The notes under the pieces: generated by a model
Database searches by the model: none
The model's input: the letters and a program-made list of their open reading frames with translations, nothing else
Told to the model about the DNA's origin: nothing
Source: Arcanobacterium sp.
GTDB lineage: Bacteria > Actinomycetota > Actinomycetes > Actinomycetales > Actinomycetaceae
Assembly: GCA_022783665.1 (NCBI GenBank)
Contig: JALFZJ010000033.1
Location: 29,131-93,130, forward strand
Reading direction: 5' to 3'
Length of the DNA stretch: 64,000 nucleotides
Made by a program: the position numbers and the translations under genes
Part shown: one piece after another, positions 33,641 through 42,922 of the stretch
Numbering within the stretch: position 1 is the stretch's first letter
How the letters are laid out: every line of letters starts with the position of its first letter

Positions 33641-35566
33641 GTGATGGATCGTACTGTTCGCATCGTTGGTGTCTTGCTCGGCATGGTGATCATGGGCGTC
33701 GTACTCTTGCGTGCGGTGCAATTGGAGAACATGCTCCCCTTGGGCAGCAATGATGTAGGGTATATCAACTTCCAGCACAGTCAACTGACGGATGAAGAAA
33801 TCGACGATGGACTGGCAGCAATTGGCGACGCACACGACATCGAGCTGTATCAGCTCTCGGGAACTGTTGGCACCAAAGAGGTTACCATCATCTCTCGTGG
33901 TGTCGATCAACCAAATGATCGTACGCAGGTCCCGTGGTTCCGCCCTGGCAAGACGGGCGTACTGATTCCTGCAGCTGCCAGTCCATACGATTCGCGCAGT
34001 GGAATATATGCGGTAAAAGCCTCAACGCAATCGAGACTTGAATTGGAGCGCTGGCTCGACTCTGTAGGGGCAGTACATACGTGGGAGAGATTTACGTTGC
34101 TCCAAACGTACTTCCTTCCTCTCGCATATCAAGGGGTAATTCTAATCTTAGTTGTGACTGTGTTCCTCGTCACCGCAGTCATTTTTGGATGGTTTATAGA
34201 GCGTGCTGAATCCCGGGTAATAAGAATGACTGCGGGGCAAACGAAGACGCGTATCGTGTTCGATGACACCTTCTCGTTATTGACGCTGTTTGTACCGCCG
34301 TCGTTTGCAACCTTGTTGGTATGCATCCTCGTCCTGTTTGTTGCCAAAGGAGTTGCAGCGGCTCAGCTTGTAATACCTAGTCTTGTCATTGCCTTACTTG
34401 CCGCCACGCTTATGATGGTGGCTGTCACCATCGTGTCGATGTTAACCTTTCCTCGCGTGGCCGACTGGGTTGGGCGGCGTCCGCTGGTCGCGGCGTTTTC
34501 GGGTGTTAGCACCTTGATTTGCACGATGGCTTTGGTTCTTTCGATTGTGGTGCTGCCAGTCGTATATCACTCCTACATGACTTTCTTAGACAATAGAGAG
34601 GCTGCCGATCAGGCGCTACAGCTTCCTCCCTATTATTCGGTTAGTTTTGGTGGCATTGTTGACGAAGCTCGCGATTATGATCCGTTCGTTCGCCCGTTTG
34701 CAGATCTTGTGTCGAGCCTCGACTCATCGAACCGTGTGGGGTTGTTTTTCTCCACCGATACGGAATCATCTGATGTTCTCCAACATGAAGGGTTTCAGAA
34801 TCTCGTTATAGTGAATCCATTGGCTATGGAGGGTCTTAGCGAAATTAACGGCGGGTGCAAGTTTCGAGAAATCGAACAGCAAGCAATTGGACAGAATGTA
34901 GCTGAAGAAACCGCCAGCCTAGGAATGCTCAACCAAAATGCACTATCGCAGTTGCGGTTTTACGTATGTTCGGAAGGTAGCCGAGTGATTGCCATTCGCT
35001 ACCAGGGGATATTCGCCTTGGCTCCCAACTCTCTCATAGTCCTTATTCCGTCCATTGACGGCATCGTTGATGCCGACACTGTGACGAGTTGGGCCACCGT
35101 TGGGGCGGTGCTGTTCACCGACCCAGAATCAGTGGTGGGGCCGGCCTGCGAGATAGGTCTGAATTTCACTACTGACAGAACTATCGATACTGTGAGTGCT
35201 TACGCCGAGGATCAACAATTGGGATACATGGTTAGTCTCGCGTCGCTCGGATGTCTCGTTGTAGCCGCTATCATAAGTATCTTTGTTAATGCCTCCGTGT
35301 ATGCTGCGTCCAGAGCGGATCGGATGTTCCTGCGCTATGTTGCTGGCTATAGCGTTTCACGCTTAGTTGCCCCTCGCGCCGCACTCGATGTGGTATTCGC
35401 AGCGGCGAGTGTGATCGCCACGTCTATCATTGCAGCACTGTTGGGCATATCGATGCCCACGCTACCGATGTGCGCCGTCGTGTTGGGGATTGTGGTAGCC
35501 AGTGTCGGGATCAGAGCCCTGGTGATGAAACGGCATCTGGTAGCGGTATCGCAGAGAAAGGACTAG
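33641..35566 (+). CDS. Bacteriocin-associated integral membrane protein (lactococcin 972 immunity type)
   Basis: A 641-residue membrane protein. One membrane span lies at the N-terminus, then a 130-residue extracellular domain, a group of four spans (about 165-310), a second large extracellular domain (about 320-525) and two or three spans near the C-terminus. This FtsX/MacB-like topology, with the gene following a lactococcin 972-like peptide and preceding an ABC ATPase, matches the bacteriocin-associated integral membrane family. GTG at 33641 or ATG at 33644 could start it. Export or self-immunity is the probable role. Confidence 0.75.
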   Translation: MMDRTVRIVGVLLGMVIMGVVLLRAVQLENMLPLGSNDVGYINFQHSQLTDEEIDDGLAAIGDAHDIELYQLSGTVGTKEVTIISRGVDQPNDRTQVPWFRPGKTGVLIPAAASPYDSRSGIYAVKASTQSRLELERWLDSVGAVHTWERFTLLQTYFLPLAYQGVILILVVTVFLVTAVIFGWFIERAESRVIRMTAGQTKTRIVFDDTFSLLTLFVPPSFATLLVCILVLFVAKGVAAAQLVIPSLVIALLAATLMMVAVTIVSMLTFPRVADWVGRRPLVAAFSGVSTLICTMALVLSIVVLPVVYHSYMTFLDNREAADQALQLPPYYSVSFGGIVDEARDYDPFVRPFADLVSSLDSSNRVGLFFSTDTESSDVLQHEGFQNLVIVNPLAMEGLSEINGGCKFREIEQQAIGQNVAEETASLGMLNQNALSQLRFYVCSEGSRVIAIRYQGIFALAPNSLIVLIPSIDGIVDADTVTSWATVGAVLFTDPESVVGPACEIGLNFTTDRTIDTVSAYAEDQQLGYMVSLASLGCLVVAAIISIFVNASVYAASRADRMFLRYVAGYSVSRLVAPRAALDVVFAAASVIATSIIAALLGISMPTLPMCAVVLGIVVASVGIRALVMKRHLVAVSQRKD

Positions 35567-35568
35567 AA

Positions 35569-36294
35569 ATGGAGCTCCAGACTCGCGGCGTAGATATTGC
35601 CATAGGGGGACGGATACTTTTGTCGGACGTTAGCTTCCAGGCTCACGGTGGTGAACTCGTTGCACTGGTTGGTCCTAGCGGTTGCGGAAAGACGACGCTA
35701 TTAAACTCCTTAGGGCTACTTCTGCCCGTCAAAGCGGGAGCCATCGAATATGACGGTTCCGATGCAACACACTGGAGTTCACGGCGGATTCGACGCTTTT
35801 GGCGCGATGAAGCATCGTTCGTTATCCAAAATGCGGGCATCGATCAAGATGAATCAGTGCTTTACAACGTCTCCCTCCAAAAGCGACGATTTCATGCCAC
35901 TAAACAGCTGGCGAAGAAAGCGACGTCAGCGCTATCCCAGGTAGGCCTAAGCAACAGGGCGAGCGAACGTGCACGTGTCTTGAGTGGCGGCGAGCAACGG
36001 CGCGTAGCCATCGCGCGTGCGATCTACCGCCAGGCCTCAATCGTGTTTGCCGATGAGCCCACAGCATCCTTGGACGCGGACAACCGATTGTTGGTGCAGT
36101 CGCTACTTCTGGATGAAGCGCGCCGTGGCGCTCTCGTGATCGCCTCAACCCATGACCGTGAACTTGCGAATGCTGCTACCAAGGTTATTGACCTCAGCCG
36201 CTATGTTGCTCAGCCCAGTGCTTCTGAAACCAGATCAACAAGAAAAGCGAATGTATTGTCTCACCTGAGGTTACGCAGGGTGGAGAAACACTAA
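35569..36294 (+). CDS. ABC transporter ATP-binding protein of the bacteriocin-like cassette
   Basis: A 241-residue MacB/LolD-type ATPase with Walker A GPSGCGKTT, Q-loop SFVIQNAGID, signature LSGGEQRRVAIARA and Walker B VFADEPTASLDA. The ATG lies 2 bp after the previous stop; the frame extends upstream inside the membrane-protein gene, but the ATG is the natural start. With the 641-residue permease-like protein it should form a transporter. It ends 2 bp from the convergent mutase gene. Confidence 0.88.
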   Translation: MELQTRGVDIAIGGRILLSDVSFQAHGGELVALVGPSGCGKTTLLNSLGLLLPVKAGAIEYDGSDATHWSSRRIRRFWRDEASFVIQNAGIDQDESVLYNVSLQKRRFHATKQLAKKATSALSQVGLSNRASERARVLSGGEQRRVAIARAIYRQASIVFADEPTASLDADNRLLVQSLLLDEARRGALVIASTHDRELANAATKVIDLSRYVAQPSASETRSTRKANVLSHLRLRRVEKH

Positions 36295-36296
36295 AT

Positions 36297-38000
36297 CTAT
36301 AGGAACAATGCTGCTTCCACGTCTGACGTGAACGCTGCAAGACGGCGCTGCGCCTGTGCCTTAGCACGTTCCAGATCGCCAGCGCCGTGAACAGGTTCGA
36401 TCACCTCAAGGTAGCATTTCACTTTTGGTTCCGTACCGGATGGACGAATCATAACGCGGTCATTTGCTTGCGTGTGGATCATCAGCGCATCGGTTGCCGG
36501 AACGCCTAAAGCGTCTTGCGCTGTTTCTGCATTCGAGAGATCGACTACGGATATTACAGGCGAGCCTGCAAGTTCACGTGGTGGCTGGCGGCGCAGCTTA
36601 GCCATAGTAGCCGGAATGATTGCGAGATCATCAACACGAACCGTCACAGGTGCGGTGAGGTAGACGCCGTGTTGGATAGCGAGGCGGTCAAGCTCATCTT
36701 GTAGCGTAAGCCCGCGCTGCTTCAAATGATTAGCCAGCCACGCGAGTAGTACGCCCCCCGACAAGCCATCTTTATCCTTCACAACGCTCGGATTTACACA
36801 AAAGCCGATTGCCTCTTCATAGCCGAAGAGGATCTGTGGTGCACGCGCAATCCACTTAAAACCAGTCAAAGTAGGCTGGTAGGCAAGATCATGAGCCTGC
36901 GCAATCTTTGCCAATAACCGCGAACTCACGATTGACGAAGCGAGAGCACCGTGAATGCCTGCCTCCTGAGCACTTTGCGCTACGCACTCGCCGAGCAGAG
37001 AGCCGATCTCATCGCCCGAAAGCTGCCGCCATCCGCCGTCTGCCGTAGGAATAGCCGCAGACGTACGATCAGCGTCCGGATCCGATGCTATCACCAGGTC
37101 GGCGTTTTCTTTCTTAGCGAGTGCGAGTGCCAAATCGAGTGCACCAGCTTCTTCCGGGTTAGGGAATGAAACGGTTGGGAACTCGGGGTCTGGCTCGAAC
37201 TGTTCGGATACCGTCACAACATCTGCGAATCCGGCAGCATCAAAAATGCGAGGCATGACTTTACCACCCACACCGTGCATCGGGGTATATACAATCTTGA
37301 TGTTTCGATTGCTCTCATCGGGCAAGGACGCCGCCGTCGTCTCCACATACCAGTCCACGTACGACTCGTCGATCACCTCCCAGCCGTCCTGAGCCAGGAT
37401 AATCTCATCAGCCGGCGGAGTTGCCTTGATAGCAGCAGCAATTTCAGAATCAATCGGTGGAACGATTTGCACGCCGTTGCCATCCTCATCAACGGCTCTA
37501 CCGCCCACATAAACTTTGTACCCGTTGTCCCACTTAGGGTTGTGACTCGCCGTCACCATTACTCCGGCGTCTGCCTTGAAGTGTCGCACCGCGCCAGCGA
37601 GAAGGGGAGTGGGCAAAGCGCGCGGCATGACCTTTGCATGCAGACCTGCGGCTACCACGATTGCTGCAGTATCTAGAGCAAATTCTTGCGAATGGTAGCG
37701 CGCATCATATCCGATGACGGCGCAGGCGTCGTCTCCTACTGTTTCTTTGAGCCACGCCGTGAGCCCTGCGGCCGCTTTGCGCACTACCGCACGGTTCATA
37801 CGGAACGGCCCTGCCGCCATCGCTCCACGCAGACCGGCGGTGCCAAATTCGAGAAGTCCTTGGAAGCGATCACGCAATTCCGTATCTGCTTGTGCGTCCC
37901 CAGATTCGGCTCGATCAAGAAGTTGTTGGAGCTCTGAACGGCTCTCTTCATCGGGATCGTGGTCTATCCATGAGCGTACCTCATTCACGTTATATGCCAT
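36297..38000 (-). CDS. Phosphohexomutase / phosphopentomutase (PgmB/PmmB-like)
   Basis: A 567-residue alpha-D-phosphohexomutase-superfamily enzyme. The catalytic phosphoserine is in TASHNP (150-155, Ser152), the metal loop is ASDPDADRT, the sugar loop is GYEEAIGF and the phosphate loop is RPSGTEPKVK. It follows a purine nucleoside phosphorylase gene in the same direction, as pmmB follows deoD in mycobacteria. That context suggests it may convert (deoxy)ribose 1-phosphate to the 5-phosphate, although glucose 1-phosphate is an equally possible substrate. Confidence 0.9.
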   Translation of the reverse strand: MAYNVNEVRSWIDHDPDEESRSELQQLLDRAESGDAQADTELRDRFQGLLEFGTAGLRGAMAAGPFRMNRAVVRKAAAGLTAWLKETVGDDACAVIGYDARYHSQEFALDTAAIVVAAGLHAKVMPRALPTPLLAGAVRHFKADAGVMVTASHNPKWDNGYKVYVGGRAVDEDGNGVQIVPPIDSEIAAAIKATPPADEIILAQDGWEVIDESYVDWYVETTAASLPDESNRNIKIVYTPMHGVGGKVMPRIFDAAGFADVVTVSEQFEPDPEFPTVSFPNPEEAGALDLALALAKKENADLVIASDPDADRTSAAIPTADGGWRQLSGDEIGSLLGECVAQSAQEAGIHGALASSIVSSRLLAKIAQAHDLAYQPTLTGFKWIARAPQILFGYEEAIGFCVNPSVVKDKDGLSGGVLLAWLANHLKQRGLTLQDELDRLAIQHGVYLTAPVTVRVDDLAIIPATMAKLRRQPPRELAGSPVISVVDLSNAETAQDALGVPATDALMIHTQANDRVMIRPSGTEPKVKCYLEVIEPVHGAGDLERAKAQAQRRLAAFTSDVEAALFL

Positions 38001-38092
38001 TTGCGCAAGTCCCTTTCGTGTAACGGTGTGCGTGGGTCTGTGCCGAAATGCCCCATGCGGAGTGGCTTAGTAGGATTCTATATGCGTATCTA

Positions 38093-38935
38093 CTATTGGT
38101 GATCAATTTCCGCGATTATTCGCGCTAATAATTGAGAAATGCGTGGAGCCGCCGCCTGCCCAGCCTCTAATACTTCCTGGTGATCAAGATGGCCAGGAGA
38201 GAAACCCGCAGCATGATTGGTGACGAGCGATATGCCCAGCACCTCAAGCCCAGCTTCGCGTGCGGCGATAGCCTCCAGCGTAGTGCTCATTCCAACGAGA
38301 TCTCCGCCGAGTGTGCGCGCCATGCGTACTTCCGCGGGTGTTTCGTAATGCGGGCCAGGGAACTGCGTATAGACGCCTTCGGGAAGAGAGGCATCTACAC
38401 TGTGAGCGATGTTGCGCAGCCTTGGCGAATACAGATCTGTAAGATCTACAAAATGGGCGCCTTCAATAGGGGAGGTAAACGTGAGATTAAGGTGATCCTT
38501 GATTAGTACAACTGAGCCTGGACCCCACTCCGGCACGGTTGAGCCACAGCCGTTCGTTAAGATTGAAATCCTCGCACCTGCGGCTGCTGCGGTGCGTACA
38601 CCATGAGCTACGGCACGTACGCCTTTGCCTTCGTAATAATGGGTGCGAGCCCCGAGCACGAGCGCGTGGCGCCCGCTTGGTAGTTTGATTGACGTAATGA
38701 ACCCACCGTGCCCAGCGACGGCCGGTTTCGAAAAGCCAGGGATTTCTTCTGCTGGTACCTCGGCGACTTTGTCTCCGATAAGATCTGCCGCTCCGCTCCA
38801 GCCAGAGCCGAGTGTAAGCGCATAGTCATGGCGTTCGACGCCGGTCTTTTCTGCGATTGCATCCGCCGCCCTGCGGGCAAGATCCTGTGGGCTGGCGGCT
38901 GCATCAAGCTTAGATTCTGAATCTGAATTCACCAT
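38093..38935 (-). CDS. punA: Purine nucleoside phosphorylase (canonical)
   Basis: A 280-residue trimeric-type PNP splitting inosine/guanosine to base and ribose 1-phosphate. Typical residues are present: GSGWSG, GARTHYYEG (His99), GPHYETPAE with base-binding Glu198, GMSTTLEAI, SLVTNHAAGF with Asn240, and DHQEVL with His252. No clear ribosome-binding site precedes the ATG, so a leaderless message is possible. It is followed by the mutase gene 92 bp downstream. Confidence 0.94.
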   Translation of the reverse strand: MVNSDSESKLDAAASPQDLARRAADAIAEKTGVERHDYALTLGSGWSGAADLIGDKVAEVPAEEIPGFSKPAVAGHGGFITSIKLPSGRHALVLGARTHYYEGKGVRAVAHGVRTAAAAGARISILTNGCGSTVPEWGPGSVVLIKDHLNLTFTSPIEGAHFVDLTDLYSPRLRNIAHSVDASLPEGVYTQFPGPHYETPAEVRMARTLGGDLVGMSTTLEAIAAREAGLEVLGISLVTNHAAGFSPGHLDHQEVLEAGQAAAPRISQLLARIIAEIDHQ

Positions 38936-39038
38936 AAAACTAGGGTACTAGAAGTTTGGTTGTGATATGCGCTGACAAATCGACATATAGTTGCGTAATG
39001 GTTGACGCAACCGACCATTGAGGGTGGTGCTCTCGTAA

Positions 39039-39545
39039 AGGAGCCTCAAGGGCTGGGAGTTCAACCTGTATACAAGCTTTTGGGACGGCTTACCAGCGCG
39101 TCGAGAGCTAGTTGGCAGTATTGGTAGTGATATCAAAGAGTATATAGACAGAGTGCCACCATCGATCCCTCGCAACCCGTTAATTGCGAAGACCCTCTAT
39201 CTGGGGCATAAAATAGAGCAATTTGGCAGCGGGCTAAAGCGAGTCGCATCCTTATGTAACGATGCAGAAGTTCCGTATGAGTTCACCAATCTGGCTGAAG
39301 GTTTCAGGGTGACGTTACGCCGAGGCAGTGTCATCCATAGTGGCAAAAACGTCACCACAGATGTCACTTTAAACTCCACCGAAATGGCGGCACCTGCCTT
39401 GTTGATGCAAAATCCACATCAGATGCGGCAAGAGCTCGCCGATAAGATCTCCACATCTACGCGTACCATTCAGCGAGCGCTCAACACTCTCACCGCTAAA
39501 GGGTACATTCATCGTGAAGGCAACAAGCCAACCCCGCATGGATAA
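39039..39545 (+). pseudogene. C-terminal remnant of an AlbA_2/RecG-like DNA-binding protein
   Basis: An open stretch starting after a TAA at 39036 encodes SIPRNPLIAKTLYLGHKIEQ, then GSGLKRV and NLAEGFRVTLRR, the pattern of the C-terminal ATPase-like part of AlbA_2 (Schlafen-type) putative regulators. It ends with a winged helix-turn-helix (RQELADKISTSTRTIQRALN, LTAKGYIHREG). The N-terminal AlbA_2 domain and most of the protein are missing, and I find no convincing start. A GTG at 39153 could still give a 130-residue product. Confidence 0.55.
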
Positions 39546-39582
39546 TTGACTAACGTATCTCCTGCGCCCATCGCCAGTTGGC

Positions 39583-40503
39583 TCATTCAGCCATGATGAG
39601 GATCTTTCCGTGTGCGTGACCGTTCATCGAGTGATCGATCGCGGTGCGGAATTCACTAAGCGGCACCTTCATTTCGATTGGGAGGTGCATCTCACCACGA
39701 GCAATTCTATGAGCAATGTCATCGATAGCGTCCGCGCGTGCTGACGGATCTCCAGTGCGGATCGCGCCTTCAGGAGCCGATGGCGCCGCGATGTATGTGG
39801 TGCGCTCTGGTGCCACGCCCAGTTCAATCGCCGCCTCAATAGCATCCGTATTGGCAAGATCACTTGCGGCGGTAAGTGTGTTATCGTGAAGCGCTTCTCG
39901 GACGCGATCCACCAGCCCTTCACCATAAGCCACAGGTTCTGCGCCGAGGCTGCGAAGAAAATCTGCAGACGATGGTGATCCAGTACCGATCACGCGTGCG
40001 CCTTTCGTTGTGGCATACTGAACTGCAAGAATCCCAACTCCGCCTGCTGCTCCGCCGATAAGAATCGTTTTGCCTTCAATCTCTCCAAGATCATCGATGG
40101 CTGCAACCGCAGTTGCAGCTACTGTAACGAGCCCAGCAGCAACCTCCATACTCAAGCCCTCAGGCACATGATGCAAGCGAAGGTTCTTCGGTTTGTTCAC
40201 GATGTAATCGCCGTAACCTTCGGCCAGGCGTGAACCGAATACGCGATCACCAACGGCGAAACCTTCTACGCCGTCTCCCACCTCATCAATAACTCCTGAG
40301 AAATTCGAGCCAAACCCAATCGGGTAAGAACGCCTCAGATTCTCGAGTGGGAACAGGCCTGTGCTGATCTTCCAATCGATAGGGTTGAGGCCACCAGCAA
40401 ACCACTTGACCCGCACCTCACCAGCAGAAGCATGTGGCTCCTCAACATTGGCAAGTTCGATTGCATCGATGCCGGTATTATCGCGTTGTATTAGCTTACG
40501 CAT
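39583..40503 (-). CDS. NAD(P)-dependent zinc-independent MDR oxidoreductase
   Basis: A 306-residue quinone-oxidoreductase-like MDR protein. The N-terminal GroES-like domain contains GGLNPIDWKISTG and GVIDEVGDGVEGFAVGDRVFG, and the Rossmann domain has GGAAGGVGILAVQYA. There are no zinc ligands, so it is a reductase of the Qor type rather than an alcohol dehydrogenase. The protein is slightly short for the family. Its physiological substrate is unknown. It lies downstream of the MBL gene but behind a terminator. Confidence 0.87.
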   Translation of the reverse strand: MRKLIQRDNTGIDAIELANVEEPHASAGEVRVKWFAGGLNPIDWKISTGLFPLENLRRSYPIGFGSNFSGVIDEVGDGVEGFAVGDRVFGSRLAEGYGDYIVNKPKNLRLHHVPEGLSMEVAAGLVTVAATAVAAIDDLGEIEGKTILIGGAAGGVGILAVQYATTKGARVIGTGSPSSADFLRSLGAEPVAYGEGLVDRVREALHDNTLTAASDLANTDAIEAAIELGVAPERTTYIAAPSAPEGAIRTGDPSARADAIDDIAHRIARGEMHLPIEMKVPLSEFRTAIDHSMNGHAHGKILIMAE

Positions 40504-40644
40504 ATCCGCTCCAAACCTTGACTAAACGCTCTCTATTACAACCGTGCAACCCACAAGAAGCGAGCCACCACCTGTACGGTAATGGCTTCACACGTGCCAG
40601 ACGCGATGCCGTGCGTTGCTTGATGCGTACCGTAACGGCAAAAT

Positions 40645-40685
40645 GCTCTGGGGCATTCCCGCTAAAGCAGAGAATGCCCCAGAGC
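40645..40685 (-). terminator. Terminator of the glyS-MBL transcript
   Basis: A perfect 14-bp stem, GCTCTGGGGCATTC (40645-40658) and GAATGCCCCAGAGC (40672-40685), 21 bases past the MBL stop on the minus strand, followed on that strand by ATTTTG. Confidence 0.75.
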
Positions 40686-40706
40686 GTGTGTGCTACCCGA
40701 ATATCC

Positions 40707-41330
40707 TTATAGTTCGATAGAGTCTCCAGGGCGCAGATTGATCGCCTCGGCTCCAATGCGCGATGCAAGGCTCTGAGCAGTGTGCTGCATAAACTCGATT
40801 CCCAAGTTGCCCAAAGGTGCGTCGTGAATCGGAATAATCTGCTTTGGTGGGAAAGCCTTAAGGTATTCCTCGCGTTCCATATTCTTTGCCCAGGGTACCT
40901 CCATTGGCAGCAGTAATATCTCCGCCGGGATCTCCTGGAAAGCATCCCCAGGGTGGAGAAGGCGCCCATCGACTAGATATCCCACATTGGCAATCTCCGG
41001 GTCGTAGATGGAGGTGCGAGCTTGAAAGTGGCCGAGAACATCCACGCGGACGCCTTGGATCGTAAGGGAATCGCCGCCGTCTACAATCTCTACTGGATAG
41101 TTTGCGGCATCGCGGAGGGATTCAGGCCCAAACACTGTGATAGCAGGATTAGCGTTGAGTGCTGCTTGGATTGCGCGATGATCTGCATGATCGAAATGAT
41201 CATGAGTAACCAAGATTGCGTCTACCTCGCTTAGCCCTTCAATCGCTCCAAATTCTCCGGGATCGATTGCGAACTTCACGCCAGATTCTTCCACCACAAC
41301 TGCTGCATGGGTATACCGAGTGATTTTCAT
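40707..41330 (-). CDS. MBL-fold metallohydrolase
   Basis: A 207-residue metallo-beta-lactamase-fold protein of the UlaG/YtnP-like short type. The metal motif THDHFDHADH is at residues 42-51, a single conserved DPG at 23-25, and LLHPGDAF and IIPIHDAPLG supply the later ligands. It lies 30 bp after glyS on the same strand. Substrate not predictable. Confidence 0.85.
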   Translation of the reverse strand: MKITRYTHAAVVVEESGVKFAIDPGEFGAIEGLSEVDAILVTHDHFDHADHRAIQAALNANPAITVFGPESLRDAANYPVEIVDGGDSLTIQGVRVDVLGHFQARTSIYDPEIANVGYLVDGRLLHPGDAFQEIPAEILLLPMEVPWAKNMEREEYLKAFPPKQIIPIHDAPLGNLGIEFMQHTAQSLASRIGAEAINLRPGDSIEL

Positions 41331-41360
41331 AGCCGCTGATCCTCTATCGTCTGGAAGTGA

Positions 41361-42755
41361 TTAGGCGCCGATGAGCTTGCGTGCGAGGAATGATTCGACG
41401 TCGTCAATAGGCATACGCTCCTGTGCCATAGTGTCACGATCGCGTACCGTGACGGCGTTATCCTCGAGAGAATCAAAATCTACTGTGACGCAGAACGGCG
41501 TGCCGATTTCATCTTGACGGCGATAGCGGCGGCCCACGGCACCGGCGTCGTCAAAATCAACATTCCAATTCTTTCGTAGTTGTGCTGCGAGTTCGCGAGC
41601 AATCGGTGAAAGCTCACTTGAGCGCGAGAGGGGAAGTACTGCGGCTTTTACGGGCGACAGGCGCGGATCGAGTTTCAAGACGGTGCGCTTATCTACTCCG
41701 CCCTTGGCGTTTGGCGCTTCATCTTCTGTATAGGCATCCACAAGGAAGGCCATCATCGAACGAGTAAGGCCAGCGGAGGGCTCGATCACGTATGGAATAT
41801 AGCGTTCGCCAGATGCTTGATCGAAGTACTCTAGCTTCTTGTTTGACGCATCAGTGTGTGATTTCAGATCGAAATCGGTGCGGTTTGCGATGCCTTCAAG
41901 CTCACCCCAGTCCGATCCTTGGAAGCCGAACTTGTATTCGATATCTACTGTGCGTTTTGAATAATGTGAAAGCTTTTCCTTTGGATGCTCATAGAGGCGA
42001 AGGTTTTCTTCGGCAATTCCGAGATCTTTATACCAATCGAGACGAGCATCGATCCATTTTTGGTGCCACTTTTCATCGTCGCCTGGGGTGACGAAGTATT
42101 CGATTTCCATCTGCTCAAACTCGCGGGTGCGGAAGATGAAGTTTCCGGGTGTGATCTCGTTGCGGAAGCTCTTGCCTACTTGGCCAATTCCGAACGGCGG
42201 TTTCTTACGTGAAGTGGTGAGCACGTTGAGGAAGTTGATGAAAATCCCTTGAGCCGTTTCGGGGCGCAGGTAGTGTAAGCCTTCTTCGTTGTCTACTGGC
42301 CCAAGATACGTTTTGAGAAGACCTGAGAATGGTTTTGACTCAGTCCACTGGCCGCGCACACCGCAGTTCGGGCAGGCTACGGATGCCATGTCTACGTCGT
42401 GTTCATCCATATTGTGTTTTGCGGCAAACTCTTCTACGAGCTCATCTGCACGCAGGCGCTTGTGGCAGTTTTGGCATTCGATGAGCGGATCGGAAAAGGT
42501 AGCTACGTGGCCTGATGCCACCCACACTTCGCGCGGCAAGATAATGGATGAGTCAAGCCCCACCATATCTTCGCGGCTTGTGACGTTGGCGCGCCACCAC
42601 TGGCGTTTGATGTTTTCTTTGAGTTCCACGCCTAGCGGGCCGTAATCCCATGCGGAGCGGGTTCCGCCGTAGATTTCCCCTGAGGGGAATACGAAACCGC
42701 GACGTTTTGCTAGTGAGATGACGTTTTCCAACCGAGATGCGGGTGCTTTCGCCAT
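41361..42755 (-). CDS. glyS: Glycyl-tRNA synthetase (alpha-2 type)
   Basis: A 464-residue class II synthetase. It opens with the eukaryote/actinobacteria-type sequence [14 protein letters not shown] and [13 protein letters not shown], has a zinc-binding CxxC pair (ECQNCHKRL and ACPNCGVRG), motif 2 [19 protein letters not shown] and motif 3 [13 protein letters not shown], then an anticodon domain. The ATG at 42753-42755 follows AAGGAG; nine in-frame codons further upstream are ignored. Divergent from the zinc importer. Confidence 0.97.
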   Translation of the reverse strand: MAKAPASRLENVISLAKRRGFVFPSGEIYGGTRSAWDYGPLGVELKENIKRQWWRANVTSREDMVGLDSSIILPREVWVASGHVATFSDPLIECQNCHKRLRADELVEEFAAKHNMDEHDVDMASVACPNCGVRGQWTESKPFSGLLKTYLGPVDNEEGLHYLRPETAQGIFINFLNVLTTSRKKPPFGIGQVGKSFRNEITPGNFIFRTREFEQMEIEYFVTPGDDEKWHQKWIDARLDWYKDLGIAEENLRLYEHPKEKLSHYSKRTVDIEYKFGFQGSDWGELEGIANRTDFDLKSHTDASNKKLEYFDQASGERYIPYVIEPSAGLTRSMMAFLVDAYTEDEAPNAKGGVDKRTVLKLDPRLSPVKAAVLPLSRSSELSPIARELAAQLRKNWNVDFDDAGAVGRRYRRQDEIGTPFCVTVDFDSLEDNAVTVRDRDTMAQERMPIDDVESFLARKLIGA

Positions 42756-42862
42756 GGTGTGGCGCTCCTTTCTGTGCCCCATCTGGATGATGGGGAATAA
42801 GTACGTTTAACCATTGTACGTATTGGTTCTCAGGGAGCAGAATTGCCTCTTGCGCTATCTCG

Positions 42863-42875
42863 TTGATCTAGCTCA
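42863..42875. promoter_or_regulatory. Candidate Crp/Fnr-type site between glyS and znuA
   Basis: TTGATCTAGCTCA has the TTGA-N6-TCA layout and matches 11 of 13 bases of the box in the Crp-chaperone intergenic region (48014-48026). Weak alone, but the similarity to that site is notable. Confidence 0.25.
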
Positions 42876-42886
42876 CAAGCACGCAT

Positions 42887-42916
42887 TTGCTAATGAGAAT
42901 TGTTGTCGCTTAATCT
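42887..42916 (+). promoter_or_regulatory. znuA promoter with Zur-like box
   Basis: TTGCTA (42887-42892) and TAATCT (42911-42916) are separated by 18 bp, and the GTG start follows 6 bases later without a Shine-Dalgarno, so the transcript may be leaderless. TAATGAGAATTGTT (42891-42904), which resembles Zur/Fur-type boxes, covers the -35/spacer, where zinc-bound Zur would block transcription. Confidence 0.5.
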
Positions 42917-42922
42917 GGATCT

